A stretch of 64,000 nucleotides of DNA, from assembly GCF_000146675.1 (NCBI RefSeq), contig NZ_GL397214.1, positions 192,824 through 256,823 of the forward strand, read 5' to 3'. A model generated the notes under the pieces. It ran no database searches and was not told the origin of the DNA. It was given only the letters and a program-made list of their open reading frames with translations. Numbering within the stretch: the stretch's first letter is position 1; each line of letters begins with the position of its first letter. The DNA is from Hoylesella marshii DSM 16973 = JCM 13450. GTDB taxonomy: Bacteria; Bacteroidota; Bacteroidia; Bacteroidales; Bacteroidaceae. Below, in pieces: positions 18,458 through 27,108 of the stretch. The position numbers and the translations under genes are program-made.

Positions 18458-18491
18458 CTCCTATTTCGTATTCAATCTATTGAAGATACGT

Positions 18492-19031
18492 TTAGAAGTT
18501 GTAGTAAAGACCAAACGATACGTTGTTGCCGTCAAGATTCAATCCCCAAGCATTGCTGCTCTTTACACCGGAAGCCTTCGGGTCACTGTTCTTGTAACCA
18601 ATAAAGCCTACATGAGCCTCAAAGCTGAGGCTCTTGTGCAGATTAACCGATACGCCGGGCTTCAAACCTACAGAGAGTTCGTTGCCTACACCGCTATAGT
18701 GCTTGTAACCTACAGCACCGTCGCAGAATACGTTGATGTATTCGTTGTGCAGGAAAGTGTAACGCACGTAGGGATTTACTTCGAATGTCTTGGCTGCAGT
18801 AGTCACGTTTTCGATGTTCACAGGATTACCTTTTCCCCAACCTACAACAGTACCTACAGCCCAATCTTCATTGAGGTTGTAACCGATTTCGGGGAGGAGA
18901 CGGTAAGCAGTCTCACTGTCGCCACCTGCATTCTTTACACTCGAAAGGCCTACAGTACCACCCACATAAATCTGTGCACTAGCACTTACTGCGATAAAAG
19001 CAGCGGCCATAACCATAAATAACTTTTTCAT
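18492..19031 (-). CDS. Small outer-membrane beta-barrel protein
   Basis: 179-aa protein with signal peptide MKKLFMVMAAAFIAVSASAQ (cut after SAQ or ASA). The mature part alternates strands (YRLLPEIGYNLNEDWAVGTVVGWG, FEVNPYVRYTFLHNEYINVFCDGAVGY, LSVGLKPGVSVNLHKSLSFEAHVGFIGY; each a motif region) and ends in VSFGLYYNF, a terminal phenylalanine barrel signature. Fits the 8-strand OMP_b-brl/porin family. It has its own promoter (19117-19147) and terminator, so it is probably monocistronic. Ligand unknown. Confidence 0.8.
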   Translation of the reverse strand: MKKLFMVMAAAFIAVSASAQIYVGGTVGLSSVKNAGGDSETAYRLLPEIGYNLNEDWAVGTVVGWGKGNPVNIENVTTAAKTFEVNPYVRYTFLHNEYINVFCDGAVGYKHYSGVGNELSVGLKPGVSVNLHKSLSFEAHVGFIGYKNSDPKASGVKSSNAWGLNLDGNNVSFGLYYNF

Positions 19032-19116
19032 AATCCTTTTACTTTAAGTTAATACTAAGTTGTTAAACACTCAATTTTATTTATTCATTGTGTTGGATGT
19101 GTTTGGAAACACGCTG

Positions 19117-19147
19117 CAAATGTAAAACACATTTGGTATAAAACAAT
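19117..19147 (-). promoter_or_regulatory. OMP gene promoter
   Basis: Minus-strand ATTG (19144-19147), 19-base spacer, TACATTTG (19117-19124). It implies an untranslated leader of about 80 bases. Confidence 0.55.
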
Positions 19148-19195
19148 GACTTTTCCATAAAAAAATGCCTACCATTTACAAAGTTGTGTTAATTC

Positions 19196-19227
19196 ATTGG
19201 CAAATAACGGTATTTTTGTTACTTTTG
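19196..19227 (+). promoter_or_regulatory. kdsA operon promoter
   Basis: ATTG (19196-19199), 20-base spacer, TACTTTTG (19220-19227). A second TATTTTTG lies at 19211. The kdsA ATG follows 30 bases later. Confidence 0.6.
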
Positions 19228-19256
19228 CTCGCTTGAAAGCAAAAGTATGAGAAAGA

Positions 19257-20018
19257 ATGAAAACAACTCCGATATTGATAGCTGGACCTTGTGTCATTGA
19301 GTCGCAGGAACTTCTCAACACTGTAGCAGAAGAGCTTGTAAATATCAACTGCATGTTGGGTACAGACATTATATTTAAGGCTTCGTTTGATAAGGCCAAC
19401 CGCACTTCTATCCACTCGTTCAGAGGGCCGGGGCTGAAAAAGGGGCTTTCCATGCTCGCGGAAGTTAAAGAAAGGTATGGGTTAAAGATTCTTACTGATA
19501 TTCATGAAAGCTATCAGGCCGAAGCGGCAGCCGAAGTGGTCGACGTGTTACAAATACCTGCTTTCCTTTGCCGGCAGACCGACTTACTCGTAGCTGCTGC
19601 ACGCACGGGACGAATCGTCAATATTAAAAAAGCACAGTTCCTCAGCGGTCACGACATGCACTTTCCTTATGAGAAAGCCATGGATGCCGGAGCACAAGAG
19701 GTTTGGCTGACAGAACGCGGCAACAGTTTTGGGTATAACAATCTTGTGGTAGACTTCCGCAACATTCCCGACATGACAGAGATTACACCGACGGTTATCA
19801 TGGATTGTACGCACAGTGTGCAACGCCCGGGCGCCGGCGATGGAAAAACAAGCGGCGACCGTAGATTCGTGCCGGCCATGGCTTTAGCAGCCAAAGCTTT
19901 CGGAGCCACGGGGTATTTCTTTGAAGTGCACCCCGACCCCGACAAAGGATTGAGCGATGCTGCCAATATGCTGGAACTCCACAGGCTGAAAGGTCTTATC
20001 AACGATATTCTCCACTGA
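19257..20018 (+). CDS. kdsA: 3-deoxy-8-phosphooctulonate synthase
   Basis: KDO-8-phosphate synthase (253 aa) condenses arabinose-5-phosphate with phosphoenolpyruvate, a cytoplasmic step to the KDO sugar of lipid A. Family motifs: IAGPCVIES at the N-terminus, FKASFDKANRTSIHSFRGPG, the CRQTDLL and KKAQFLSG loops, TERGNSFGYNNLVVD, DCTHSVQRPG and FFEVHPDP. The gene for its substrate-supplying isomerase follows after 2 bases. A promoter lies directly upstream. Confidence 0.97.
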   Translation: MKTTPILIAGPCVIESQELLNTVAEELVNINCMLGTDIIFKASFDKANRTSIHSFRGPGLKKGLSMLAEVKERYGLKILTDIHESYQAEAAAEVVDVLQIPAFLCRQTDLLVAAARTGRIVNIKKAQFLSGHDMHFPYEKAMDAGAQEVWLTERGNSFGYNNLVVDFRNIPDMTEITPTVIMDCTHSVQRPGAGDGKTSGDRRFVPAMALAAKAFGATGYFFEVHPDPDKGLSDAANMLELHRLKGLINDILH

Positions 20019-20020
20019 CT

Positions 20021-20995
20021 ATGAACGAACAAATACAGGAACGGCTCGCCCATGCCGTTGAATATGGCGTGCAATGTATCAAAGACGAAGCACAAGCGTT
20101 ACAGGAACTCATACCGCAAGTAGACGATAATTTTGCAGCTGCTGTGGCAATGATGTATGCCTGCAAGGGAAAGATTATCGTTACGGGAGTGGGTAAGAGC
20201 GGCAACATAGGTGCCAAGATAGCCGCCACGCTCGCCAGCACCGGCACACCAGCCTTTTTTATCAATCCCCTTGATGTCTACCATGGCGACCTCGGCGTGA
20301 TGACCTCCGACGATGTGGTCTTGGCACTCAGTAATTCCGGACAGACCGACGAACTGCTGCGATTTCTACCCATGGTACTCCACATGAACGTGCCCATCAT
20401 CGCTATGAGTGCAAATCCGGCATCACTGTTGGCCAAATATTCTACCATTCATCTCAAAGTGAAAGTGAACAAAGAGGCTTGTCCGTTGAATCTCGCACCC
20501 ACGAGTAGCACTACCGCTGCTTTGACCATGGGCGATGCGCTGGCTGTGGCATTGATGCGAGTAAGAGATTTTAAGCCGAGAGACTTTGCACAGTTTCATC
20601 CGGGAGGAGAACTCGGCAAACGTCTATTAACCACAGCCGGCGACGTGATGCGTACCGACAATCTGCCCGTTATTCCGCAGAGCATGCCGCTGGGAGAGGC
20701 TATCATCGAGGTGAGCCGAGGTAAATTGGGGTTGGGAGTCTCACTCGATGGCGACAAGGTGGCAGGCCTCATCACCGACGGAGATATTCGGCGTGCCATG
20801 GAAAAATGGCAGGCAGAGTTCTTCAACAAAACCGTTAGTGACATCATGACTCGTACGCCGAAGACCGTTCTGCCAACAACAAAGATTTCGGAAATACAGC
20901 GAATCATGAACGACAACAAGATACACACCGTGCTGGTGGTGGATGCCAACGGCCGATTGAAAGGTGTGGTCGACCACTACAGCTGCATGATTTAG
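20021..20995 (+). CDS. kdsD: Arabinose-5-phosphate isomerase
   Basis: 324-aa KpsF/GutQ-family enzyme that converts ribulose-5-phosphate to arabinose-5-phosphate. An N-terminal SIS domain (residues about 35-180; GVGKSGNIGAKIAATLASTG and LSNSGQTDELL) is followed by two CBS domains (VMRTDNLPVI..., SDIMTRTPKTV...). It directly follows kdsA, whose substrate it makes, so the pair forms the front half of KDO synthesis. The HPGGELGK linker motif typical of the family is present. Confidence 0.95.
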   Translation: MNEQIQERLAHAVEYGVQCIKDEAQALQELIPQVDDNFAAAVAMMYACKGKIIVTGVGKSGNIGAKIAATLASTGTPAFFINPLDVYHGDLGVMTSDDVVLALSNSGQTDELLRFLPMVLHMNVPIIAMSANPASLLAKYSTIHLKVKVNKEACPLNLAPTSSTTAALTMGDALAVALMRVRDFKPRDFAQFHPGGELGKRLLTTAGDVMRTDNLPVIPQSMPLGEAIIEVSRGKLGLGVSLDGDKVAGLITDGDIRRAMEKWQAEFFNKTVSDIMTRTPKTVLPTTKISEIQRIMNDNKIHTVLVVDANGRLKGVVDHYSCMI

Positions 20996-21006
20996 TCTCA
21001 GCCCCC

Positions 21007-22290
21007 ATGAAAATGTTGATGGCAAAGTCTCTCCGATTCTTTCTTACGATATTCTTATTCCTCTGCTGCACATGGACGTTTGCACAGCGCAGTGACACGC
21101 TTATCATGGAAAAGCTGCAGGCCGAGGGTATCAACTTTTCCCACGACAACAGCGTGACGTTGCTCATGAGCGGGCAAGAAAAGTTCGACGACCTTTTCAA
21201 AGCCATACAACAGGCACGCCACAGTATTCATCTCGAGTATTTCAATTTCCGCAACGATTCCATTGCCGACCTACTTTTCGACCTCTTGGCCGAGCGGGCG
21301 CAACAAGGAGTGAAAGTGCGTGCACTTTTCGATGGCTTCGGTAACGATTCCAACAACCGGCCGCTCAAGCGTAAACATTTGAAACGACTGCGTGAACGAG
21401 GCATAGAAATCTATGAATTCGACCCCGTAGGCTTTCCTTGGGTCAATCACGTCTGGCATCGCGACCATCGCAAAATTGTGGTCATCGACGGCCAAACGGC
21501 ATATACCGGTGGCATGAACGTGGCCGACTATTATATAAAAGGTACGGAGGTCGTGGGCAGTTGGCGCGACATGCACTGCCGTATTGAGGGCACGGAAGTG
21601 AATACCCTACAAACCATCTTTCTGCGTATGTGGAATCGGGTGACAGGGCAAAACATACACGGAGCAGAATATTACCGCAGCCCTTACTCCGATTTCCATT
21701 TCCAAGGCCTGAAACCCGACACCTGCGCTACGGCCGGCCACAAGACTGTGGGAATCATTAACCGTGAACCGCATACGTCAAACGGCATCATCCGCTCTTT
21801 CTATTTGCACGCTATCGAGGCTGCCCGCGACACTATTCGTCTCATCAATCCTTATCTCACGCTCAACCACAAACTGAAACGCGCCCTGCGCCAAGCCGTG
21901 CAACGCGGTGTAAACGTACAGATAATGGTCTCTGAGCACAGCGACATACCACTCACCCCCGACTGCGTGTTCTACAATCTTCACAAACTGATGAAGCACG
22001 GCGTGGAAGTCTGGATTTATCGCCCCGGCTTTCACCACACAAAAGTAATCATGGTAGACGGACGCTTTTGCACCGTGGGCAGCGCCAACCTCAATGCCCG
22101 TAGCCTGAATTTCGACTATGAAGAGAACGCCGTGATTATAGACCGCTGCACAACGCATGAACTCGACCGTATGTTTGAGTGCGACAAGCGTGATTGCTTC
22201 CGACTGACGGAGGCTAATTGGCGTACGTTCCGCACCCCGTGGAAACGTTTCGTAGGCTGGTTCGCCCATCTTCTTACCCCCTTTCTTTAA
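21007..22290 (+). CDS. cls: Cardiolipin synthase-like phospholipase D protein
   Basis: 427-aa phospholipase D superfamily enzyme expected to join two phosphatidylglycerols to form cardiolipin. Two HKD motifs are present: HRKIVVIDGQTAYTGGMNVAD near residue 157 and HTKVIMVDGRFCTVGSANLNAR near 346. The N-terminus has a single hydrophobic segment (FFLTIFLFLCCTWTFA) that could be a signal anchor or cleaved signal, unlike the two-helix N-terminus of ClsA. It lies 11 bases after kdsD, linking envelope lipid synthesis to KDO synthesis. Confidence 0.88.
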   Translation: MKMLMAKSLRFFLTIFLFLCCTWTFAQRSDTLIMEKLQAEGINFSHDNSVTLLMSGQEKFDDLFKAIQQARHSIHLEYFNFRNDSIADLLFDLLAERAQQGVKVRALFDGFGNDSNNRPLKRKHLKRLRERGIEIYEFDPVGFPWVNHVWHRDHRKIVVIDGQTAYTGGMNVADYYIKGTEVVGSWRDMHCRIEGTEVNTLQTIFLRMWNRVTGQNIHGAEYYRSPYSDFHFQGLKPDTCATAGHKTVGIINREPHTSNGIIRSFYLHAIEAARDTIRLINPYLTLNHKLKRALRQAVQRGVNVQIMVSEHSDIPLTPDCVFYNLHKLMKHGVEVWIYRPGFHHTKVIMVDGRFCTVGSANLNARSLNFDYEENAVIIDRCTTHELDRMFECDKRDCFRLTEANWRTFRTPWKRFVGWFAHLLTPFL

Positions 22291-22306
22291 TCTTTTCTAA
22301 GAGATG

Positions 22307-22338
22307 TTTGTCTATTCAAAGATTATCTTGTACCTCTG
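22307..22338 (+). promoter_or_regulatory. Orphan near-consensus promoter
   Basis: TTTG (22307-22310), 20-base spacer, TACCTCTG (22331-22338; one mismatch in the -7 box). It points right into a convergent gap with no rightward gene for about 3 kb. Confidence 0.4.
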
Positions 22339-22518
22339 CCGCCATGCCGCAATAAGCAATCATCATACGACGATGAATGAGATGTAGAGGAAAGTGTGTT
22401 TTTCTGCATCTTTTAGCGCCATTATATTTACATGGCGGATTCCATAAGCGTGTGTAAAGTTAGGCAATTCTGTCGTTAATTCAGTCTGCGGGCTTTGAAG
22501 ATTGTAGTGTACTAATGA

Positions 22519-22596
22519 GAGCTATGCTTTTAGGGTATGGGAGGATAGCTTTGGGCATACAAAAGGATAGCTTTACCGTGGTAAAAGCTATCCTTT
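22519..22596. repeat. AGCTATGC-type array, locus 1
   Basis: Four units: AGCTATGCTTT (22520), GGATAGCTTT (22543), GGATAGCTTT (22565, exactly 22 bases on) and the inverted AAAGCTATCC (22584). The last two form a strong hairpin, AAAGGATAGCTTTACC against GGTAAAAGCTATCCTTT, which may terminate transcription. The same core recurs at 38653 and 57149. Confidence 0.85.
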
Positions 22597-22653
22597 CTCA
22601 AACAGCATTGTATGCTGTTGTGTGATAATGACTTACGTCTCTACTTTTCGTTG

Positions 22654-23739
22654 TTATTGTAAATTCTTTGCTACGAGGTCTGCAAGGGCTTCGCTTCGCA
22701 ATCCCTGTCCCAACACTTTGCCTTGATTGTCGATAACGATTGTGTGAGGAATGGAGTTGATGCCAAGCATGCGGGCGGCCTTGTTGTCCCAACCTCGTAG
22801 GTCGGAGAGGTGCATCCACGAGAGGTGAAGCTCGCTGATGGCCTGCTGCCAGGCTGCTTTGTCTTGGTCGAGTGAGATACCAATGATGCCCAACCCTTTG
22901 CTCTTATAGGTGTTGTAGAGTTTAACAAGTTCGGGTGCATCCTGCCGACACGGCCCGCACCAGCTTGCCCAGAAGTCTATGATGGTGAGTTTGTGTTTCT
23001 TTGCCTCTGCCAATACGGATTGCGGCTTACCGTTTACGTCGTTCATGGTGAAGTCTGCGAGTGTTTCCAAACCTTTGATATGGGCTTCCATTTCGTGTAT
23101 GGCAGGACGTTTTCTCATCTTTGCGGGCATTTTGGATATGATTTCCATCCGTTGTTTGTTGTTAATCATCTCTTCGGATGAGGTGAGCAACAGGAGATAG
23201 CCAAGTTCATTGTCGGCATTGTTGAGTGCGGCTTTGCGCAACGTCTCTGCGTATTTTCGCATGAGTTGTTCTCTTCTCATCTCTGCTTGAGGGCTTCCGG
23301 ATGGGGCTTTCAGTTCTTTTCCGGTGTTTTGCGTGATAGCCGTTATTTTATCTTCGATGGATTTCAACGTGTCTGTGAGCTTCTGCAACCGGTCATTGGT
23401 TTCAGTTCCTCCCACTTTGCCAATCATCTCGTTGTTTGTAAAGGTGATATGAATGGTGCCCGGCTCGATAAAGAAGACGGAGGAATAAAACGACGTGGAA
23501 TCAGCGAGGGCGAACACCTGAGCAATGGAAATGCTGTCGGTAGTGCCTTCGAGGACGAACTTCCCACCAGATACGATGAGCGTGTCGGAGGGTGCGGCGG
23601 CCTCAAAGTTGCGTGATAGCCATACGGTATCACCGTCATGTAGGCCTTTTGCCGTACCTTCAATTCTAAATGAGTGCGATTGGCATGCGGTCATCATGAG
23701 ACCTGCCATGGCGCATACGAATAAATGGTGCCATTTCAT
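22654..23739 (-). CDS. Thioredoxin-like lipoprotein (DUF4369 plus AhpC/TSA domain)
   Basis: 361-aa envelope thiol oxidoreductase. I start it at ATG 23739: MKWHHLFVCAMAGLMMTAC gives a lipobox cysteine at 19, whereas the longer reading has none. Residues 20-120 match the N-terminal DUF4369 layout (FRIEGTAKGLHDGDTVWLSR). A helical middle precedes a TlpA-like domain with the active site WASWCGPCRQDAPELV near 268. It probably reduces or isomerises disulfides in the periplasm. It follows prs by 11 bases. Confidence 0.88.
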   Translation of the reverse strand: MKWHHLFVCAMAGLMMTACQSHSFRIEGTAKGLHDGDTVWLSRNFEAAAPSDTLIVSGGKFVLEGTTDSISIAQVFALADSTSFYSSVFFIEPGTIHITFTNNEMIGKVGGTETNDRLQKLTDTLKSIEDKITAITQNTGKELKAPSGSPQAEMRREQLMRKYAETLRKAALNNADNELGYLLLLTSSEEMINNKQRMEIISKMPAKMRKRPAIHEMEAHIKGLETLADFTMNDVNGKPQSVLAEAKKHKLTIIDFWASWCGPCRQDAPELVKLYNTYKSKGLGIIGISLDQDKAAWQQAISELHLSWMHLSDLRGWDNKAARMLGINSIPHTIVIDNQGKVLGQGLRSEALADLVAKNLQ

Positions 23740-23750
23740 ATTAAAGGAAT

Positions 23751-24689
23751 TTAGATAAGATATTGTGAACTGATGCTCTCGTTGAGGATAACACGGCGGA
23801 TGGTTTCGGCAAACATGTCGGCTACGGACAGTTGTTTTACCTTGGCGCACCGCTGTGTGTAGGGGATGGAATCGGTGAAGACAATTTCTTCAAGGGAGGA
23901 TGATTGCACACGTTCTGTGGCCGGTCCGCTCATCACGCAGTGTGAGGCACAGGCTCTGATGCTCTTGGCACCGGCTTCTTTCATGATATCGGCCGCCTTG
24001 GCGATGGTACCAGCAGTGTCTACCATGTCGTCTACAATGATGACATTCTTGTCTTTCACGTCGCCGATAATCTGCATACTCTCTACTTCGTTGGCGCGTG
24101 CACGGGTTTTGTTGCAGAGCACGAGCGGGCAACCGAGGTATTTGGCATACGTGTTAGCACGCTTAGAGCCACCCACATCGGGCGATGCTATCACGATGTC
24201 TTTCAGTTTCAGACTTTGCAGATAGGGGAGAATGACCCCCGAGGCATAGAGATGGTCTACGGGAACATTGAAAAAGCCTTGTATCTGATCGGCGTGTAAG
24301 TCCATGGTGATGAGGCGGTCGATGCCGGCAGCACTGAGTAGGTCGGCCACCAGCTTGGCACCAATGCTTACTCTTGGCTTATCTTTCCTGTCTTGGCGTG
24401 CCCATCCGAAGTAGGGAATGACGGCATTGATGCTGTGTGCAGAGGCGCGTTTGGCGGCATCTATCATCAGAAGCAGTTCCATCAGATTATCAGAGTTAGG
24501 GAACGTGCTCTGCACGAGGAATACGTCACGGCCGCGGATAGACTCTTCATAATACACGGCAAATTCGCCGTCGGAGAACTTGGTAATCTGCAATTTCCCC
24601 AATGGCCGGTTGAGACTAGCACAGATTTTTTCTGCAAGGTAGCGAGAATTGGTACCTGAGAACACCATGAAAGGGTTTTGTTCACTCAT
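23751..24689 (-). CDS. prs: Ribose-phosphate pyrophosphokinase
   Basis: PRPP synthase (312 aa) transfers pyrophosphate from ATP to ribose-5-phosphate, feeding nucleotide, histidine and tryptophan synthesis. Motifs: FSDGEFAVYYEESIRGRDVFLVQS, TMDLHADQIQGFF, the flexible loop SKRANTYAKYLG, and the PRPP-binding VIIVDDMVDTAGT. Length is standard. The upstream gap of 86 bases has no convincing promoter, so it may be transcribed from the thiE-like gene. Confidence 0.97.
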   Translation of the reverse strand: MSEQNPFMVFSGTNSRYLAEKICASLNRPLGKLQITKFSDGEFAVYYEESIRGRDVFLVQSTFPNSDNLMELLLMIDAAKRASAHSINAVIPYFGWARQDRKDKPRVSIGAKLVADLLSAAGIDRLITMDLHADQIQGFFNVPVDHLYASGVILPYLQSLKLKDIVIASPDVGGSKRANTYAKYLGCPLVLCNKTRARANEVESMQIIGDVKDKNVIIVDDMVDTAGTIAKAADIMKEAGAKSIRACASHCVMSGPATERVQSSSLEEIVFTDSIPYTQRCAKVKQLSVADMFAETIRRVILNESISSQYLI

Positions 24690-24775
24690 ATTCGTTTGCG
24701 TTAATAGGTGGTTATTATGATGATTTATTTGTCTTCGTACGTGTCGTGTCGGCGATGGGAGATAGGATGCAGAGG

Positions 24776-25384
24776 TTATCCTACGGCCTTGCGTAGCTTA
24801 TCGAAATGGCGTATCACCTCCTTATAGTTCAACTCATTGTGAATATCGAATCGGTTCCAAAGGTCTCCGCATACCACGATACCACCGAAGCCGAGGTCTT
24901 TCATCTGTTTGATGCAGTCTATGGTCATGCCCCCGAGAGCGTACACTTTCTTGTCTATGATGCCTTTATGGGCGGCATTGACCAACTCTTCTGCAGAAAA
25001 GGAGCTTTTGATGTTCTTGTCGTGAAGACTGTCGAAGATATTATGAAGAAACACGTAGTCCGATTTCTTTCTCGTTTCTTTCAGAAGGGAAAGGTCATCA
25101 CAGCTCCTTGTTATGTGTCCCTTATAGCCTTGTGGAGGCATCTCGTCTAAGCGATCGAGATGGATGCCTGCTAATCCGTACTCTTTTTTTAGGTAATAGT
25201 GGTCGTGTACGGTTATTTTCCGATAGTAATCTTCGGGCAGGAGCGACAGCAAGCGCTCGGCATATGTGGGGGCTGTTCCGGGCTTGTAGATATGGAGGTT
25301 GTCCAATCCCTCATCGAAGAGTGCGGTCAATATCTTGTCCTCTTCCACAAAAAACGTGGGACTCGTCATGATTACCAGCTTCAT
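24776..25384 (-). CDS. ThiE/TenI-family thiamine phosphate synthase-like protein
   Basis: 202-aa TIM-barrel protein. The order of motifs follows ThiE/TenI: an N-terminal LVIMTSPTFF strand, HDHYYLKKEYGLAGIHLDR (substrate-binding region), HITRSCDD, DYVFLHNIFDS where ThiE has the GPIF-type phosphate loop, and VYALGGMT ... GFGGIVVCGDLW. Several canonical catalytic positions are altered (DYVFLHNIFDS instead of DYIGFGPIFPT). It may therefore not make thiamine phosphate and could be a regulatory or TenI-like member. No thi genes are nearby. Confidence 0.78.
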   Translation of the reverse strand: MKLVIMTSPTFFVEEDKILTALFDEGLDNLHIYKPGTAPTYAERLLSLLPEDYYRKITVHDHYYLKKEYGLAGIHLDRLDEMPPQGYKGHITRSCDDLSLLKETRKKSDYVFLHNIFDSLHDKNIKSSFSAEELVNAAHKGIIDKKVYALGGMTIDCIKQMKDLGFGGIVVCGDLWNRFDIHNELNYKEVIRHFDKLRKAVG

Positions 25385-25406
25385 GGTCTGTCTTTCTTTT
25401 CTGTTG

Positions 25407-25438
25407 CAAATGTATTAAAAATATAGGATATTTACAAT
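25407..25438 (-). promoter_or_regulatory. Promoter of the thiE-like/prs group
   Basis: Minus-strand ATTG (25435-25438), 20-base spacer, TACATTTG (25407-25414), 22 bases before the start codon. A rightward TACCTTTG (25458-25465) for nspC lies beside it, but lacks a good -33 box. Confidence 0.5.
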
Positions 25439-25545
25439 GTTATCTGCTATAAAAAGTTACCTTTGCAAGCGAAACGACCATAGCCTCCCTCTCTCGGACT
25501 GCGTTTAGAGAGACTCGTCTATGGAAAAGAAAGAGAAAGGATAAG

Positions 25546-26721
25546 ATGAAAGTAAACAAAGAGACGTATGCAGAAGTCCATACACCTATATATATATTGG
25601 AAGAAGAGCGGTTGAGAACTAACCTGCAGTTGATAGCCCGTGTGGCCAAGGAGGCCGATGTGGAAGTGATTCTTGCCTTTAAGGCTTTTGCTTTGTGGAA
25701 GACTTTCCCTATCTTCCGCGCGTATATCGACGGTACGACAGCGAGTTCGCTCAACGAAGCCCTGTTGGCTTATCGAGAGTTCGGTGCACGGGCACATACG
25801 TTCTCGCCTGCTTATACGGACGATGAGATAGGGGAGATTGCCCGCTGTTCGGACATCCTGACGTTCAATTCTCTGTCTCAATACTGTCGTTATGCCACAG
25901 CGGCCAAGGCTGCCCATCCCGATGTGAGCTTGGGGCTACGCGTGAATCCGGAGTATTCGGAGGTAGGCACAGCACTTTACAATCCTTGTGCGGAGGGTAC
26001 GCGTTTCGGAGTGTCGGCCGACAAATTACCCGAACATCTGCCCGACGGTATCGAAGGATTCCACTGCCATTGCCATTGCGAGAGTGGTGCCGATGTGTTT
26101 GTACGCACATTGGCGCACATCGAAACGCAGTTCTCCCCATGGTTTGGGCAGTTGAAATGGATGAATTTCGGTGGAGGACATCTGATGACACGCCGCGATT
26201 ACGACGTGCCGTTACTGGTGGAAACGCTGCGTGGCTTCCATCGTCGTTACCCTCATTTGCATGTTATTTTGGAGCCTGGCAGTGCCTTTGCGTGGGAGAC
26301 GGGAGTGCTGGTGTCGCAGGTGGTGGATATTGTGGAAGACCATGGCATCAAGACGGCTATACTCAACGTGAGCTTCACTTGCCACATGCCCGACTGCTTA
26401 GAGATGCCGTACCAGCCCGCTGTGCGAGGGGCAGAGACCTTACCGCCTGATGCAGCTGCGCATTGTGCACCTGAAGCCCCTGTTTACAGGCTGGGCGGTA
26501 ATAGTTGTCTTTCGGGCGATTTCATGGGCAGTTGGCTATTTGAACGACCGCTGTCGGTGGGCGACAACGTGATTTTTGAAGATATGTTGCATTACACCAC
26601 GGTGAAGACCCATATGTTTAACGGTATTTCTCATCCTTCTATCGCGCTTTTGCATGCCGACGGTGAGTTGGAAATGCTCCGCGTTTTTACTTATGAGGAT
26701 TATAAAAATAGAATGGATTAG
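25546..26721 (+). CDS. nspC: Carboxynorspermidine/carboxyspermidine decarboxylase
   Basis: 391-aa PLP enzyme of the alanine racemase-fold decarboxylases. It removes CO2 from carboxy(nor)spermidine in the Vibrio-type polyamine route that Bacteroidetes use for spermidine. Motifs: VILAFKAFALW with the PLP lysine near residue 44, GLRVNPEYSE, FHCHCHCESGAD, MNFGGGHLMT, HVILEPGSAFAWETG and GNSCLSGDFMG. The dehydrogenase partner gene is not adjacent. Start chosen at the only ATG before the conserved N-terminus. Confidence 0.95.
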   Translation: MKVNKETYAEVHTPIYILEEERLRTNLQLIARVAKEADVEVILAFKAFALWKTFPIFRAYIDGTTASSLNEALLAYREFGARAHTFSPAYTDDEIGEIARCSDILTFNSLSQYCRYATAAKAAHPDVSLGLRVNPEYSEVGTALYNPCAEGTRFGVSADKLPEHLPDGIEGFHCHCHCESGADVFVRTLAHIETQFSPWFGQLKWMNFGGGHLMTRRDYDVPLLVETLRGFHRRYPHLHVILEPGSAFAWETGVLVSQVVDIVEDHGIKTAILNVSFTCHMPDCLEMPYQPAVRGAETLPPDAAAHCAPEAPVYRLGGNSCLSGDFMGSWLFERPLSVGDNVIFEDMLHYTTVKTHMFNGISHPSIALLHADGELEMLRVFTYEDYKNRMD

Positions 26722-26730
26722 TCTTTTAGC

Positions 26731-26880
26731 CCCAAATCTGTACAGGCTCTTATAACCGATTTGGGTTTCATGGCCGTAAAGTTACAGATGATAAATCGGC
26801 ATTCGTGTCTTGTACAGATGGCGTTTGTACGTGGCACAGATACGGTTTGTACATGGAAAGGTCGGCAACCTTCTTAGCAC
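26731..26880 (+). repeat. Hairpin-ended dispersed repeat, copy 3
   Basis: Opens with a small inverted pair (CCCAAATC ... GATTTGGG, 26740-26765) that overlaps the end motif TATAACCGATTTGGGTTT. It then follows the family consensus (GATAAATCGGCATTCGTG, GGCGTTTGTACGTGGCAC, GGTTTGTACATGGAAAGG) to the hairpin at AAGGTCGGCAACCTT. Confidence 0.8.
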
Positions 26881-27077
26881 AAATGGCATCTTTTTTCAAG
26901 TTTTGTCGCACCTGCAGCACTTAGGGTGGGAGAACACCCTATACTCAGTACTGCGCGCTGGGCTGACATATGATGCTCTTTGCTTTCCGCTTCGCACAGC
27001 GAACTTTGTTTCCATCGCTTATTTTTATCTAATAGACAGTTAAAATGTAGGTTGGTGTGAATCTTGAACCATATACC

Positions 27078-27108
27078 TTTGTATTTACAGGTAAAAATAT
27101 TACCTTTG
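27078..27108 (+). promoter_or_regulatory. pheS promoter
   Basis: TTTG (27078-27081), 19-base spacer, TACCTTTG (27101-27108). The -33 box is itself part of another TACCTTTG (27074-27081), so two overlapping promoters are possible. Confidence 0.7.

Larger units (their letters stand above)
18027..18491. other. Convergent gap between adhesin and OMP genes
   Basis: Holds the 22-bp-period AGTTGGCCAACT array, a 16-bp-arm inverted repeat, and a leftward terminator. Bases 18027-18185 show nothing clear beyond a short GGGCATTCTG-type inverted motif. Confidence 0.7.
22291..22653. other. Convergent gap between cls and thioredoxin-like gene
   Basis: Holds a near-consensus orphan promoter (22307-22338), a leader-like stretch similar to part of the adhesin leader (GTGTTT hairpin then ATCTTTTA), the AGCTATGC array, and the hairpin CAACAGCATACAATGCTGTT at its end. 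No protein gene seen. Confidence 0.6.
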
